Source: Anaerobacterium chartisolvens
GTDB lineage: Bacteria; Bacillota; Clostridia; Acetivibrionales; DSM-27016
Assembly: GCF_003337415.1 (NCBI RefSeq)
Contig: NZ_QPJT01000013.1
Coordinates: forward strand, 82,577 to 146,576
Reading direction: 5' to 3'
Length of the DNA: 64,000 nt
This document shows, piece after piece, positions 9,054 to 18,551 of the stretch (within the stretch, counting starts at the first letter, position 1; each line of letters opens with the position of its first letter). The translations under genes were made by a program, and so were the position numbers. The notes below the pieces were generated by a model that worked only from the letters and a program-made list of their open reading frames with translations, did not search any database and was not told the DNA's origin.

Positions 9054-9080
9054 ATATGGATACCGACATACGCATATACT
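9054..9080 (+). promoter_or_regulatory. Candidate sigma-E promoter for the YlmC/YmxH gene
   Basis: ATA (9054-9056), 16 bases, then CATATACT (9073-9080), matching the sigma-E pattern ATA-N16-CATANNNT. It lies 44 bases upstream of the gene and just after the sigG terminator, which fits separate mother-cell expression. The motif is short, so chance matches are possible. Confidence 0.45.
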
Positions 9081-9123
9081 TATATAAAGAAGTGCAGCAA
9101 TATTTGTAAACGGTGGTGTTTTT

Positions 9124-9387
9124 ATGTGCAGGTCATTGGAGCTTAAGCAGAAGGAAGTAATAAACATATCCGACGGAAGAAGGCTTGGATTTGTTTCGGA
9201 TGTGATTATTAACCTTGAGGACGGAAGGCTGGACGCTATTGTTATACCGGGAGCGGGGAAGTTTTTCGGAATAATAGGCAAGGACAGCGAGATAGTTATA
9301 GTATGGGACAATATAAAGAAAATAGGAGAGGATATAATTCTTGTGGATATGGATGAAAGATTTATAAGAAAGTACTTCGATTATTGA
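9124..9387 (+). CDS. YlmC/YmxH family sporulation protein (PRC-barrel)
   Basis: This 87-residue single PRC-barrel domain protein has LELKQKEVINISDGRRLGFV, INLEDGRLDAIVIPG and a hydrophobic FFGIIGKD turn. The YlmC/YmxH family is sporulation-linked in Firmicutes; the molecular role is unknown. It has its own sigma-E-type promoter candidate. The ATG at 9124 has only a weak GGTGG site upstream. Confidence 0.88.
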   Translation: MCRSLELKQKEVINISDGRRLGFVSDVIINLEDGRLDAIVIPGAGKFFGIIGKDSEIVIVWDNIKKIGEDIILVDMDERFIRKYFDY

Positions 9388-9502
9388 CAAAAAATATTAA
9401 TTATATTGAATAATGCTATGATAAAATGTATTATATAAATTAAAATACTGTAAGAATACTGTAAAAGTTTCCCGACTTTAAGGGGAATTTTGGAGGAAGC
9501 AT

Positions 9503-9958
9503 ATGAAATGTCCCTACTGCGGCTTTTTGGAGGATAGAGTAATTGACTCAAGGCCCACTGATGAAAATTCGGCTATCAGAAGAAGAAGAGAATGCGCTAA
9601 ATGCTTAAAAAGATTTACCACATATGAAAAGATAGAGAATCTTCCTCTGGTGGTTATAAAAAAGGACAAGACCCGTCAGACCTTTGACAGGGAAAAGCTT
9701 ATCAACGGGCTGCTCAGGGCATGTGGCAAAAGGCCTATATCGGTAAATGATCTGGAAAAGCTTGTAGACAGCATTGAAAGCCAGGCGTACAATACCATGC
9801 GGAGAGAGATAACCTCCGAGGAGATAGGCGAAATGGTAATGGAGCGGCTTAAGGATATGGATGAGGTGGCATATGTGAGGTTTGCTTCGGTATACAGGCA
9901 GTTTAAGGATATAAATACGTTTATGGATGAACTCAGAAATCTTTTGAAGGACAAATAA
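9503..9958 (+). CDS. nrdR: Transcriptional repressor NrdR
   Basis: NrdR is a nucleotide-sensing repressor of ribonucleotide reductase genes. The 151-residue protein starts [17 protein letters not shown], giving the first CxxC of the zinc ribbon (Cys3, Cys6); the second is ECAKC (Cys31, Cys34), within [17 protein letters not shown]. The ATP-cone domain covers residues ~49-139 ([20 protein letters not shown]). TGGAGGAAG lies seven bases before the ATG. A terminator follows directly. Confidence 0.97.
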   Translation: MKCPYCGFLEDRVIDSRPTDENSAIRRRRECAKCLKRFTTYEKIENLPLVVIKKDKTRQTFDREKLINGLLRACGKRPISVNDLEKLVDSIESQAYNTMRREITSEEIGEMVMERLKDMDEVAYVRFASVYRQFKDINTFMDELRNLLKDK

Positions 9959-9984
9959 AATATTAGCAGCTTTAAGCATAAGCC

Positions 9985-10011
9985 AGAGGTGGGAACGGCA
10001 CCTCTTTTTTT
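9985..10011 (+). terminator. Terminator after nrdR
   Basis: AGAGGTG (9985-9991) pairs with CACCTCT (9999-10005) around a 7-base loop, followed by seven T. Confidence 0.9.
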
Positions 10012-10052
10012 GCAGGGTAAATTTTATAGTGTAACGGAAGAGGTATTTTCAA

Positions 10053-11927
10053 ATGAATGTTTTCGAGAAGAATTTAAGCCTGATAAAAAGCTGTCAGCCG
10101 GATGTTTTTAATAAGCTGGACGCTTACATAAAGGGTGTATATGTGCCCTTAAACAATAATATCGAGCAAATTGCGCTTGCAAATCAGGATGATATTATAA
10201 TAAATATGCTTGTGACATGCAATGGAGCCGGACATCTTATCTGCGATCACGAGGATCCCATAAGCCAGGCATATAATTGGATAGACAGGTATATAGACCC
10301 TTCCAGCAAGGCGGATATTGTATTCGGCTTAGGCTTCGGATACCATATAGAGGTTTTGCTTACAAGCTTTAAAAACAGAAGGGTTACGGTGATAGAGCCT
10401 GATATTGAGCTGTTTTATCAGATACTTAAGGTAAGAAACATGGAGCTTGTAATTACAAAAGCTGACATATTCGTGGATGAGCCGGTGGATGTGATATTGG
10501 GGAAATTAAATACGCTGCTGTGGGATGCCGACAAGGGAGGAATACAGTGCCAGCCGTTCGAGGTATACGGAGAGATGTTCCCCGGGCTGTGGGACGATTT
10601 AAGGGAAAGGTTTATAAAAGCTGCTCATAATTTCAATGTTGACATATCAACCATAAGGCTTTTCGGAGAATTATGGGTTCACAACAACATAAAAAATGCC
10701 GCAAGGCTTCATGAGGCTTCAAACGCATGGGGGCTTGCCGGGAATTTCAGAAACATACCCGGAATTCTTGTGTCGGCAGGGCCTTCTCTCTCTAAAAACG
10801 TTCATCTTCTGAACGAGCTGAAAAGCAAGGCTGTAATTATGGCGGCGGGAACAGCGGTGAATGTCCTTGAAAGGTATGGAGTAACGCCTCATTTTATGGT
10901 TGGAACAGACGGAACTGAGGGCGAGGCGGAGATTCATAAAAAGGTACGGTCGAGGGATATATATTTTATTTATTCAAATCAGGTTGCCACAGGCTCTGTT
11001 GAGAGCTACAGGGGGCCTAAATATTTTATGAATTTTCCTGTGGATGTTTACAGTGAAAGGTTTTTAAAATACGCGGGAGTACATTCCGAATTGTTTGCAA
11101 GCGGACCGTCGGTTGCCAACACCTGCTTTGACCTCCTCCTGAAAATGGGCTGCAACCCTATAATACTTGTAGGGCAGGATCTTGCGTTTACGGGAGGAAT
11201 AAAATACGCGGGAGAGGAAGCACACGGACAGGCTCATGCTGATAGTTCGGACTATGAAAAAAAGGGATATACTCTCACAAAGGATATATATGGACAGGAC
11301 ATATACACTCGAGCGGATTTTATTTCCATGAAGAACTGGTTCGAAATGTATTTTGAGAAGGCAAAGGATATTGTCGATATTATAAATGCCACCGAAGGGG
11401 GACTGAATATCAACTTTGCAACAAACGATACGTTAGAGAGTACAATTCAAAAGGGAAGCTTCAGGGAGGCCAACATTGAAGGTAAAATAAGAGATATATA
11501 CAAGTCAAACCTTTTTGGAGAGGAAGTAAAAGATAAGCTTAAAGCCTATAATGAAATTATATACCGCGAAATAGAAAGGCTCTGCCAGTGCTCAAAAAGG
11601 CAGAAAAAGCTTGCAGACCTTATAAAAAGGGAGGTTTATCATCCCACGAGAGACAAAAAGGCATTTAAAAGGACTGTAGACGAAATAAGCACTCTTGCCG
11701 ATGCCGTAATTGAGTCACCTATATATGACTCTGTTTTGAAGAGAATAATTGAAATAGAGTTTTACTTAATTAAGGCAGAGCTGGAACGAGCATTAAAAGA
11801 GACATCAAATTATGGCTCTGTAAAGAATGCCTACATGAATGCAATAGAAAGACAGAACAGTATGTTAGAGCAAAAGCTGGTAAAGATAAAGGAGCTGCTA
11901 GAAGTAAAAGATGAGGATTGTCAATAA
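10053..11927 (+). CDS. DUF115 / Maf-type motility accessory glycosyltransferase
   Basis: This 624-residue protein is of the motility-associated-factor family, which transfers nonulosonic acids (pseudaminic or legionaminic acid) to flagellin in other bacteria. The N-terminal part has a Rossmann-like patch (VFGLGFGYHIEVLL, then VTVIEPDIELF). The DUF115 core lies at residues ~230-420: GILVSAGPSLSKNV, AAGTAVNVLERYGVTPHFMV and NPIILVGQDLAFTGG. The C-terminal third is helical. It sits between nrdR and the hicAB region, ~8 kb from the fla operon. Flagellin itself is not here, so the substrate is inferred from the family. Confidence 0.88.
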   Translation: MNVFEKNLSLIKSCQPDVFNKLDAYIKGVYVPLNNNIEQIALANQDDIIINMLVTCNGAGHLICDHEDPISQAYNWIDRYIDPSSKADIVFGLGFGYHIEVLLTSFKNRRVTVIEPDIELFYQILKVRNMELVITKADIFVDEPVDVILGKLNTLLWDADKGGIQCQPFEVYGEMFPGLWDDLRERFIKAAHNFNVDISTIRLFGELWVHNNIKNAARLHEASNAWGLAGNFRNIPGILVSAGPSLSKNVHLLNELKSKAVIMAAGTAVNVLERYGVTPHFMVGTDGTEGEAEIHKKVRSRDIYFIYSNQVATGSVESYRGPKYFMNFPVDVYSERFLKYAGVHSELFASGPSVANTCFDLLLKMGCNPIILVGQDLAFTGGIKYAGEEAHGQAHADSSDYEKKGYTLTKDIYGQDIYTRADFISMKNWFEMYFEKAKDIVDIINATEGGLNINFATNDTLESTIQKGSFREANIEGKIRDIYKSNLFGEEVKDKLKAYNEIIYREIERLCQCSKRQKKLADLIKREVYHPTRDKKAFKRTVDEISTLADAVIESPIYDSVLKRIIEIEFYLIKAELERALKETSNYGSVKNAYMNAIERQNSMLEQKLVKIKELLEVKDEDCQ

Positions 11928-12403
11928 ATAAAAGCAGGGCTCATAATGTTTTTGGCTGTTTCAATTTAAGGTGGTTTTACATGCCTGTAAGCAGCATTCA
12001 TAATGAGCCTATAGGAACTTCAAAACCTTAACCCGGCGTTTTAAGGATTATTTTTATGAGCTTCTTTCACAGAAAGCCTGCAGGAAGTAATCAAACTGCC
12101 GCAGTCTTTATGCAAATTACAGAAACAGGAATTAAGATGTTGCAAACAAGTGAGCTCAAATGTCTGCTTTCTATAAAATCCATTTCGTAAAATTTCCTAT
12201 GAAGCCCTAAAAATTTAAGTCCTCTGCCATTCCTCCTAATAAAAGCGTCCTGTTTTTAGGAGGCTTTACTGCCAGCCTTCAGGCATTTCCATAAAATCAC
12301 TCTGTGTTTTATAATAACCCTGAATAATCATTAATGAGCCCTGCGAATATTATTATAATCAAAACGACAATTTTGATACCTGACAAATTTTTGCGCAGCG
12401 AAT
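11928..12403 (+). other. Gap without recognisable genes
   Basis: No frame with a start, ribosome site and protein-like composition is visible on either strand. The only notable structure is an inverted repeat, CCTCCTAA at 12234-12241 and TTAGGAGG at 12256-12263, without a T tract. The stretch may be decayed sequence next to the hicAB module. Confidence 0.5.
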
Positions 12404-12421
12404 TACAAAAAATAAATTGCA
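12404..12421 (+). repeat. 18-bp direct repeat, left copy (flanks hicAB)
   Basis: TACAAAAAATAAATTGCA is identical to 13230-13247. The two copies bracket the hicAB module and its promoter. Identity ends exactly at 18 bases on both sides. Confidence 0.85.
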
Positions 12422-12500
12422 TATGGCTTTCCTAATTGAATACTTTAATTTTATCCCTATGCTATAGGATATGTGAATATTAAACTGATAAAAACAGCTT

Positions 12501-12538
12501 TTGACAGGCGCATGAATTAGGCGTATAATTTAAATTCA
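12501..12538 (+). promoter_or_regulatory. hicA: Consensus sigma-A promoter of hicAB with candidate HicB operator
   Basis: TTGACA (12501-12506), 17-base spacer, TATAAT (12524-12529): a perfect sigma-A promoter. An inverted repeat, TGAATT (12513-12518) and AATTCA (12533-12538), spans the -10 and is a candidate operator for the ribbon-helix-helix domain of HicB, which autoregulates in other systems. Confidence 0.8.
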
Positions 12539-12551
12539 GGAGGGAGCAAAG

Positions 12552-12740
12552 ATGACCGTCAGAGAGATATTAAAAATATTACATAATGATGGATGGATAG
12601 AAATTGAAGCAAGGACAAAAGGCTCTCATATACAACTGAAATATCCAACCAAGACTGGTAAGGTCACAGTACCAAATCACAAAGGGGATATTGCTCCCGG
12701 TACACTTAATAGTATTTATAGACAGGCAGGGTTAAAATAA
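12552..12740 (+). CDS. hicA: HicA family toxin (mRNA interferase)
   Basis: This 62-residue dsRBD-like protein carries GSHIQLKYP with the catalytic His26, the HicA signature. The family cleaves mRNA and tmRNA independently of the ribosome when free of HicB. GGAGGGAG lies six bases before the ATG. Gene order is toxin first, as in classical hicAB. hicB follows within 36 bases. Confidence 0.93.
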   Translation: MTVREILKILHNDGWIEIEARTKGSHIQLKYPTKTGKVTVPNHKGDIAPGTLNSIYRQAGLK

Positions 12741-12775
12741 AGTTGATGCCTGAATTTAAAGAAGGAGATATGATT

Positions 12776-13210
12776 ATGCGTAAGCTTACCTATTTGGCAG
12801 TATTTGAGCCGGTGGAGACGACTGGATATAGCGTATACTTTCCGGATCTTCCCGGATGTGTGAGTTATGGAGAAGATTTTGAAAAAGCGCAGAAGCAGGC
12901 TGCTGATGCGCTTGGGCTGCATATATACGGTATGGAAAAAGACGGAGATAATATACCTGCTCCGTCTAAAATGCCGCAAGTAGATGCTGAGACAGCTTCT
13001 GGGTATATGGTGTGTCCTATTACTGTTTTCCCCGACATTGTAAGAAATGATCTTGATAATAGGGCAGTAAAAACAAACCTGACTATTCCTGCCTGGCTGA
13101 AGGAATTGGCAGAAGCTCAGGGAGTTAATTATTCAAAGCTCTTTCAAGCTGCCCTTATGGATTACCTTGGCCTGAATCAAGCCTGCACAGACGAACAGCG
13201 GCAAAAGTGA
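12776..13210 (+). CDS. hicB: HicB family antitoxin
   Basis: This 144-residue antitoxin has an N-terminal partial RNase H-like fold (LTYLAVFEPVETTGYSVYF, FPDLPGCVSYGEDFEKA) and a C-terminal ribbon-helix-helix region (VKTNLTIPAWLKELAEAQG, NYSKLFQAALMDYLGL). The ATG at 12776 has AAGGAG eight bases upstream; earlier in-frame starts at 12743 and 12770 are worse placed. HicB binds and blocks HicA and is expected to repress the promoter at 12501-12529. Confidence 0.92.
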   Translation: MRKLTYLAVFEPVETTGYSVYFPDLPGCVSYGEDFEKAQKQAADALGLHIYGMEKDGDNIPAPSKMPQVDAETASGYMVCPITVFPDIVRNDLDNRAVKTNLTIPAWLKELAEAQGVNYSKLFQAALMDYLGLNQACTDEQRQK

Positions 13211-13229
13211 CGATAACTATTACAAAAAA

Positions 13230-13247
13230 TACAAAAAATAAATTGCA
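13230..13247 (+). repeat. 18-bp direct repeat, right copy (flanks hicAB)
   Basis: Exact copy of 12404-12421. Its last bases (TTGCAA at 13243-13248) also form the candidate -35 of the following gene. Confidence 0.85.
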
Positions 13248-13272
13248 AAGAACCCATGCAGTCTGGTAGAAT
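13243..13272 (+). promoter_or_regulatory. Candidate promoter for the YifB/ComM gene
   Basis: TTGCAA (13243-13248), 18-base spacer, TAGAAT (13267-13272). Each hexamer matches the consensus at 5 of 6 positions, ~60 bases upstream of the start. Confidence 0.5.
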
Positions 13273-13330
13273 AATGTAGTATTATACTGTAATTGCTGTA
13301 ATAATATCGCATTTTAAGGAGTATTTTATT

Positions 13331-14866
13331 ATGCTTTCAAAAATTAAAAGCTGCGGGCTGCATGGCATCGAGGGATACATAATTGAGGTAGAAACGGATA
13401 TAAGCAGCGGATTGCCGGGGTTTGATATTGTGGGTCTTGCGGATATTGCCGTAAAGGAATCAAAGGAGCGTGTAAGGGCCGCCATAAAAAACAGCGGCTT
13501 TCAGTTTCCTGTGAAGAGAATAACGGTGAATCTGGCTCCCGCAAATCTGAAAAAGGAGGGATCGGCCTTTGACCTGCCGATAGCCCTTGGAATATTAGCT
13601 GCCACGGGTCAGATTGAGAGTGATGCTTTAGATAAATACATGTTTATAGGAGAGCTGTCTCTAAACGGAGAAATAAAGCCCGTTAAGGGCATGCTTCCGA
13701 TGGCGGTATGTGCCAGAGAGTCTGAAATTGAAAGCCTTGTGCTTCCGTGCGGCAATGCCGATGAAGCAGCGGTAGTGAAGGAGCTTGCCATTATGCCGGC
13801 AAAGGAGCTTTCCGAAATAATATACCACTTAAATGGCGACAGGCCGCTGGAGCGGCATACTGTTGATATCGACGGAATGTTTAGCGGAAAGCTTGACTAC
13901 GAAATAGACTTTGCCGATGTAAAGGGACAGGCAAATGTTAAAAGGGCACTTGAGGTAGCAGCCTCAGGAGGGCATAATTGTCTTATGCTCGGTTCTCCCG
14001 GATGCGGCAAAACCATGATTGCAAAAAGACTTCCTACCATTTTGCCTGCCATGACGTTTGAAGAGGCCTTAGAGGTTACAAAAATTCACAGCATAGCAGG
14101 CACACTCCCGCCGAACACCTCACTGATAACCACCAGACCCTTCAGAAGCCCTCACCATACCATTTCTGCCATAAGCCTGATAGGGGGAGGAAGATACCCA
14201 AAGCCCGGAGAAATCAGCCTTTCACACTATGGAGTTTTATTTTTGGACGAGGTTCCCGAGTTTGGAAAGGATGCGCTTGAGGTCATGCGCCAGCCGCTGG
14301 AGGACGGAACGGTCACCATATCCAGAGTAAACGCCTGCCTCAGCTACCCTTCAAAAACTACCCTTATAGCGGCTGCCAACCCATGCAAGTGCGGAAACTT
14401 TTTGGATTCATCAAAAGAATGCACCTGTACCCCCAAGCAGATTCACCAGTATTTAGGAAAGCTCTCCGGGCCGCTTTTAGACAGAATAGACATACACATA
14501 GAGGTTGCTTCGGTTAAGTATAAGGATCTGGACAGCACAACCGCTGAAGAGAGGTCGTGTGTAATAAGGGAAAGAGTCAATAAAGCGAGACGGATTCAGC
14601 AGGACAGGTATAAAGGGATTAAAATATACTCAAATTCACAGCTTCAGCCGTCAATGATTGACAAATACTGCAGGCTTGACCCAAAAGGAAAGGAGCTTTT
14701 AAGAAATGCCTTCGACAGGCTGGGCTTAAGCGCCAGAGCCCATAACAGAATTCTTAAGGTTTCAAGAACAATTGCCGACATGGACGGAAGCGGGGATATA
14801 AAGCCTTCTCATTTGGCTGAGGCAATACAGTACAGGAGCCTTGACAGAAAATTCTGGAGGGAGTAG
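13331..14866 (+). CDS. YifB/ComM family Mg-chelatase-like AAA+ ATPase
   Basis: This 511-residue protein has an N-terminal S5/Lon-like domain (residues 1-165) followed by a Mg-chelatase-type AAA+ core. Walker A is GSPGCGKTM near residues 219-227, Walker B is VLFLDEVPEF, and the C-terminal helical domain has GLSARAHNRILKVSRTIADM. The proteobacterial homologue ComM is a helicase that promotes branch migration in natural transformation. The downstream dprA fits a DNA-uptake or recombination role. AAGGAG lies 9 bases before the ATG. Confidence 0.93.
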   Translation: MLSKIKSCGLHGIEGYIIEVETDISSGLPGFDIVGLADIAVKESKERVRAAIKNSGFQFPVKRITVNLAPANLKKEGSAFDLPIALGILAATGQIESDALDKYMFIGELSLNGEIKPVKGMLPMAVCARESEIESLVLPCGNADEAAVVKELAIMPAKELSEIIYHLNGDRPLERHTVDIDGMFSGKLDYEIDFADVKGQANVKRALEVAASGGHNCLMLGSPGCGKTMIAKRLPTILPAMTFEEALEVTKIHSIAGTLPPNTSLITTRPFRSPHHTISAISLIGGGRYPKPGEISLSHYGVLFLDEVPEFGKDALEVMRQPLEDGTVTISRVNACLSYPSKTTLIAAANPCKCGNFLDSSKECTCTPKQIHQYLGKLSGPLLDRIDIHIEVASVKYKDLDSTTAEERSCVIRERVNKARRIQQDRYKGIKIYSNSQLQPSMIDKYCRLDPKGKELLRNAFDRLGLSARAHNRILKVSRTIADMDGSGDIKPSHLAEAIQYRSLDRKFWRE

Positions 14867-14903
14867 CGAATGAAAACAATAACCTTATCGGAGGATGTGC
14901 CTT

Positions 14904-16016
14904 ATGTGCGGAAATATAAAGTATTGGATTTGGCTCAGCTCTATTCCTAATATAGGGCCAAGAAGGTGCTCGCAGATGCTTGAGCGCTTCGGAGGCCCGG
15001 AGGAGATATGGAATATGAGGGAAGCTGACTTAAAGGCTGCCCGCTTTTTGTCCGCATATACAGTAGAAAATCTTTTAAACCCAAAATACAGAAATGATGC
15101 CGAAAGATTAATGGATGCGATGTACAGGCACGGAATAAAAGCGATAGCTGTAAATAATCCGTCATATCCATATTATCTGAAAAATATATATAACCCTCCT
15201 ATAGTTTTATATGTGAGGGGAAGGCTTAATAAGGATCAGAAGGCGGTGGCTGTTGTAGGCTCAAGGAGGGCATCTCCCTATGGCATGAAAATGGCCGAGG
15301 AGATAGCATATGAGCTGTCCCGGCTTGGAATTGCGGTAATAAGCGGTATGGCAAGAGGAATAGATACAATGGCTCATAGAGGCTGTCTAAAGGCGGGAGG
15401 AACAACTATAGCCGTTATGGGGTGCGGCCTTGACAGGGCATACCCGGCAGAAAACAGGGAACTGATGGAAAGTATTGCCGTATCCGGCGCGGCTGTATCG
15501 GAATATCCTCCGGGGATTCCTCCTCTTCCTCAGAATTTTCCTGCGAGAAACAGAATAATCAGCGGAATTTCTCAAGGGGTAGTGGTTATTGAGGCGGGAG
15601 GCCGCAGCGGATCACTCATTACCGCTGATTTTGCTTTAGAGCAGGGGAGGGAGGTTTTTGCGGTTCCGGGAAATGTTGACCGCGTAAACAGCACAGGCGC
15701 CAATAAGCTTATAAAAGACGGCGCAAAAATGGTAACCTGCGTTGAAGATATCTTGGAGGAGCTGGATATTAATAGAATGGCAAGTAAAATTGACAAGGCC
15801 GCAGCAGGTAATTTTATTTGTGATTCAAGATTTGACGGCCTTGAAGGAGATGAGAAGGAAATTGTGAGGTGCTTGGAGGGAAATGCACTTCATATTGACA
15901 GAATAAGCCTAAAAAGCGGGCTTGGAATTCAGGATGTAAACTCTCTGCTGCTTATGCTTGAGCTTAAGGGAATAATAGAGCAAGCTCCGGGAAGGATATA
16001 CCGGCTCAGGATTTAA
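14904..16016 (+). CDS. dprA: DNA-processing protein DprA
   Basis: DprA loads RecA on incoming single-stranded DNA. The ATG at 14904 has CGGAGG nine bases upstream; the ATG at 14895 abuts that site and is unlikely. The 370-residue protein has an N-terminal HhH/SAM-like part (SIPNIGPRRCSQMLERFGG), the Rossmann core (VAVVGSRRASPYG, VISGMARGIDTMAHRG, VVVIEAGGRSGSLITADFALEQGREVFA, quoted as separate motifs) and a C-terminal winged-helix-like end (~300-370). It follows yifB by 37 bases and was probably co-transcribed with it. Confidence 0.96.
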   Translation: MCGNIKYWIWLSSIPNIGPRRCSQMLERFGGPEEIWNMREADLKAARFLSAYTVENLLNPKYRNDAERLMDAMYRHGIKAIAVNNPSYPYYLKNIYNPPIVLYVRGRLNKDQKAVAVVGSRRASPYGMKMAEEIAYELSRLGIAVISGMARGIDTMAHRGCLKAGGTTIAVMGCGLDRAYPAENRELMESIAVSGAAVSEYPPGIPPLPQNFPARNRIISGISQGVVVIEAGGRSGSLITADFALEQGREVFAVPGNVDRVNSTGANKLIKDGAKMVTCVEDILEELDINRMASKIDKAAAGNFICDSRFDGLEGDEKEIVRCLEGNALHIDRISLKSGLGIQDVNSLLLMLELKGIIEQAPGRIYRLRI

Positions 16017-16105
16017 TCACGCGGATGACATGTGCCGGGAAATATGGGCAGAGGGTATGGGGCATATTTGAAATAGGATTTTTGACAAAATAAGCTAAAA
16101 AAAAC

Positions 16106-16143
16106 AGGAGGGGCATTTAACGCTGTGCGATGATGCCCCTCCT
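16106..16143. terminator. Hairpin in the dprA-topA gap
   Basis: A perfect 11-bp stem (AGGAGGGGCAT at 16106-16116 with ATGCCCCTCCT at 16133-16143) and a 16-base loop. The T tract is strong only when read on the minus strand (eight A at 16097-16104), so plus-strand termination after dprA may be weak. The gap 16017-16440 otherwise holds only AT-rich sequence upstream of topA; no gene was seen. Confidence 0.6.
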
Positions 16144-16440
16144 TATGTATTTACGGGCATAATAGATAAAAATAAGGGGGAAAATATATAGGCTAAAAGA
16201 CTCAATATTGAGTAAATAAATTGTGTTTTACAATAAAAGATTGTGGACATTATAAAAAAATGTGTTAATATAATTATAGTTTTCCACCTTTTAAAATAAT
16301 TATTTATATACCGGATTATTTCTATAAAAATGCAATTAAAGCTTCCGGAAAATATTTTTATTAAAAGGTGCGGCAAAATAGGGAATGAAAGCTTATTATA
16401 TTGAATAAGCACTATAAAACAGTTTTTACGGAGGGACGAA

Positions 16441-18534
16441 ATGGCAGAATATTTGGTAATTGTTGAATCTCCTGCAAAGGCAAAGACTATAGGCAAGTTT
16501 TTAGGGAAGGGCTACAAAATAGAAGCGTCAATGGGGCATATAAGGGATCTTCCAAAGAGCCAGATAGGTGTGGACGTAGATAAAAACTTCCAGCCTAAAT
16601 ATATAACCATACGCGGAAAAGGAGATTTGATAAGCAAGCTGAAAAAAGAAGCCAAAAATGCCCGTAAGATTTATCTTGCTACTGACCCTGACCGTGAAGG
16701 GGAAGCAATATCATGGCATTTGGCCAATATTTTAAATATAGATGAGAACGAGCAATGCAGAATAACCTTTAATGAGATAACAAAAAATGCGGTAAAGAGT
16801 GCCATAAAAGCTCCAAGGGAGATAGATATGGATCTGGTGGATGCACAGCAGGCCAGAAGAATACTTGACCGTATTGTGGGATATAAAATAAGCCCTCTGC
16901 TGTGGAGAAAGGTTAGAAAGGGCTTGAGCGCGGGAAGGGTCCAATCGGTGGCCACCAGGCTTATATGCGACCGCGAGGAAGAAATAGAAAGGTTTGTGCC
17001 CGACGAGTATTGGTCTATTACCGCAAAGCTTCTTAAGCAGAAAATGAGGTCAGGGGCATTTGACGCAAAGTTTTACGGTTCCGTCAGCGGCAAAATTGAA
17101 CTGAAAAATGAAGAGCAGGTAAAGCAAATATTGGGTGAAATCGAAGGCAGCCGGTATATTGCAAAAAAGGTTAAAACCAGTGAAAAGAAGAGGTATCCTT
17201 CGCCTCCCTTTACAACCAGTACACTTCAGCAGGAAGCGGCAAGAAAATTAGGGTTTACCACTAAAAGAACCATGATGGTTGCGCAGCAGCTTTACGAGGG
17301 AGTAGAAATTAAGGGGCAGGGTGCCTTGGGACTTGTGACATATATACGTACGGATTCCTTAAGGATTTCATCTGAGGCCCAGACGGAGGCAAAGGATTTT
17401 ATCAAGTCAAAGTACGGAGATAAGTATGCCCCCGAAGAGGTGCGGAACTATAAAAACAAGTCGGCTTCTCAGGACGCTCATGAGGCTATAAGACCCACTC
17501 ATATAACAATGGATCCAGAATCTATAAAGGCATCTCTGTCAAACGAACAGTATAAAATTTATAAGCTTATATGGGAGAGGTTTATTGCAAGCCAGATGGC
17601 TTTTGCGGTATATGACACCCTGTCGGTGGACATCGAGGCCTCGGGCTATATTTTTAAGGCTAATGGCTCAAAGGTTAAGTTTGCCGGCTTTATGGTGCTG
17701 TATATTGAGGGAAGGGACGAGGAGAGCGAGGATGACGAGGTCAGTCTTCCTGAGATAAATGAGGGAGAGGAGTTCAACCTGAAAAAAATTGATTCCAAGC
17801 AGCACTTTACACAGCCGCCCCAGAGATATACCGAGGCAACGCTTGTAAAAACCCTTGAAGAGAAAGGGATAGGAAGACCAAGCACCTATGCCCCAACCAT
17901 AACGACAATACTTGCAAGGGGCTATGTGGAGAAGGAAAAAAAGCTGCTTGTGCCCACCGAGCTGGGTAAAATTGTGACGGACATTATGAAGAACCATTTT
18001 AAGGATATCGTTGATATAGACTTTACGGCTCAAATGGAAAAACAGCTTGACGATGTGGAAGAGGGAGAAAAGAAATGGGTTCAGGTTATGGAGGACTTTT
18101 ATACTCAGTTTGTTGATGTCCTCAAGGAAGCCGATGACCGCATAGGCCATGTTGAGATTCCCGACGAGGTTACCGATATTTTATGTGAGAAATGCGGAAG
18201 AAATATGGTTATAAAAAACGGGAGGTTCGGAAAGTTTTTAGCGTGTCCGGGATTCCCTGAGTGCAGAAATGCCAGACCCATACTGGAGGAGGCAGGTGTT
18301 ACATGCCCCAAGTGTGGAGGGAAGGTTCTTATCAAAAAGTCCAAAAGGGGCAAAAGGTATCTTGGCTGCGAGAATAATCCTTCATGCGGGTTTATGACGT
18401 GGGATAAGCATACAAATGAAAGCTGCCCCAAGTGCGGAAACTTTCTTGTAAAAAAATCTTCGGGCAAAAAAGCCATATTAAAATGCAGCAGTGACCAATG
18501 CGATTACGTAAAAGAAGAAGCCTATAAAGGATAA
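16441..18534 (+). CDS. topA: DNA topoisomerase I (type IA)
   Basis: TopA relaxes negative supercoils. The 697-residue protein opens [20 protein letters not shown] (Toprim domain), with DPDREGEA as the metal-binding acidic motif. The active-site Tyr301 lies in LVTYIRTDS. The C-terminus carries three four-Cys zinc ribbons (CEKCGRN..., CPKCGGK..., CPKCGNF...) at residues ~580-690. GGAGGGAC lies six bases before the ATG. The neighbour trmFO follows by 17 bases, a common Firmicute pairing. Confidence 0.98.
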   Translation: MAEYLVIVESPAKAKTIGKFLGKGYKIEASMGHIRDLPKSQIGVDVDKNFQPKYITIRGKGDLISKLKKEAKNARKIYLATDPDREGEAISWHLANILNIDENEQCRITFNEITKNAVKSAIKAPREIDMDLVDAQQARRILDRIVGYKISPLLWRKVRKGLSAGRVQSVATRLICDREEEIERFVPDEYWSITAKLLKQKMRSGAFDAKFYGSVSGKIELKNEEQVKQILGEIEGSRYIAKKVKTSEKKRYPSPPFTTSTLQQEAARKLGFTTKRTMMVAQQLYEGVEIKGQGALGLVTYIRTDSLRISSEAQTEAKDFIKSKYGDKYAPEEVRNYKNKSASQDAHEAIRPTHITMDPESIKASLSNEQYKIYKLIWERFIASQMAFAVYDTLSVDIEASGYIFKANGSKVKFAGFMVLYIEGRDEESEDDEVSLPEINEGEEFNLKKIDSKQHFTQPPQRYTEATLVKTLEEKGIGRPSTYAPTITTILARGYVEKEKKLLVPTELGKIVTDIMKNHFKDIVDIDFTAQMEKQLDDVEEGEKKWVQVMEDFYTQFVDVLKEADDRIGHVEIPDEVTDILCEKCGRNMVIKNGRFGKFLACPGFPECRNARPILEEAGVTCPKCGGKVLIKKSKRGKRYLGCENNPSCGFMTWDKHTNESCPKCGNFLVKKSSGKKAILKCSSDQCDYVKEEAYKG

Positions 18535-18551
18535 AGCTTACGGAGGAGACA

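Noticed and set aside
12234..12263. Terminator or decayed insertion sequence in the Maf-hicA gap
   Set aside because: The inverted repeat CCTCCTAA/TTAGGAGG has no T run and no transposase remnant lies nearby.
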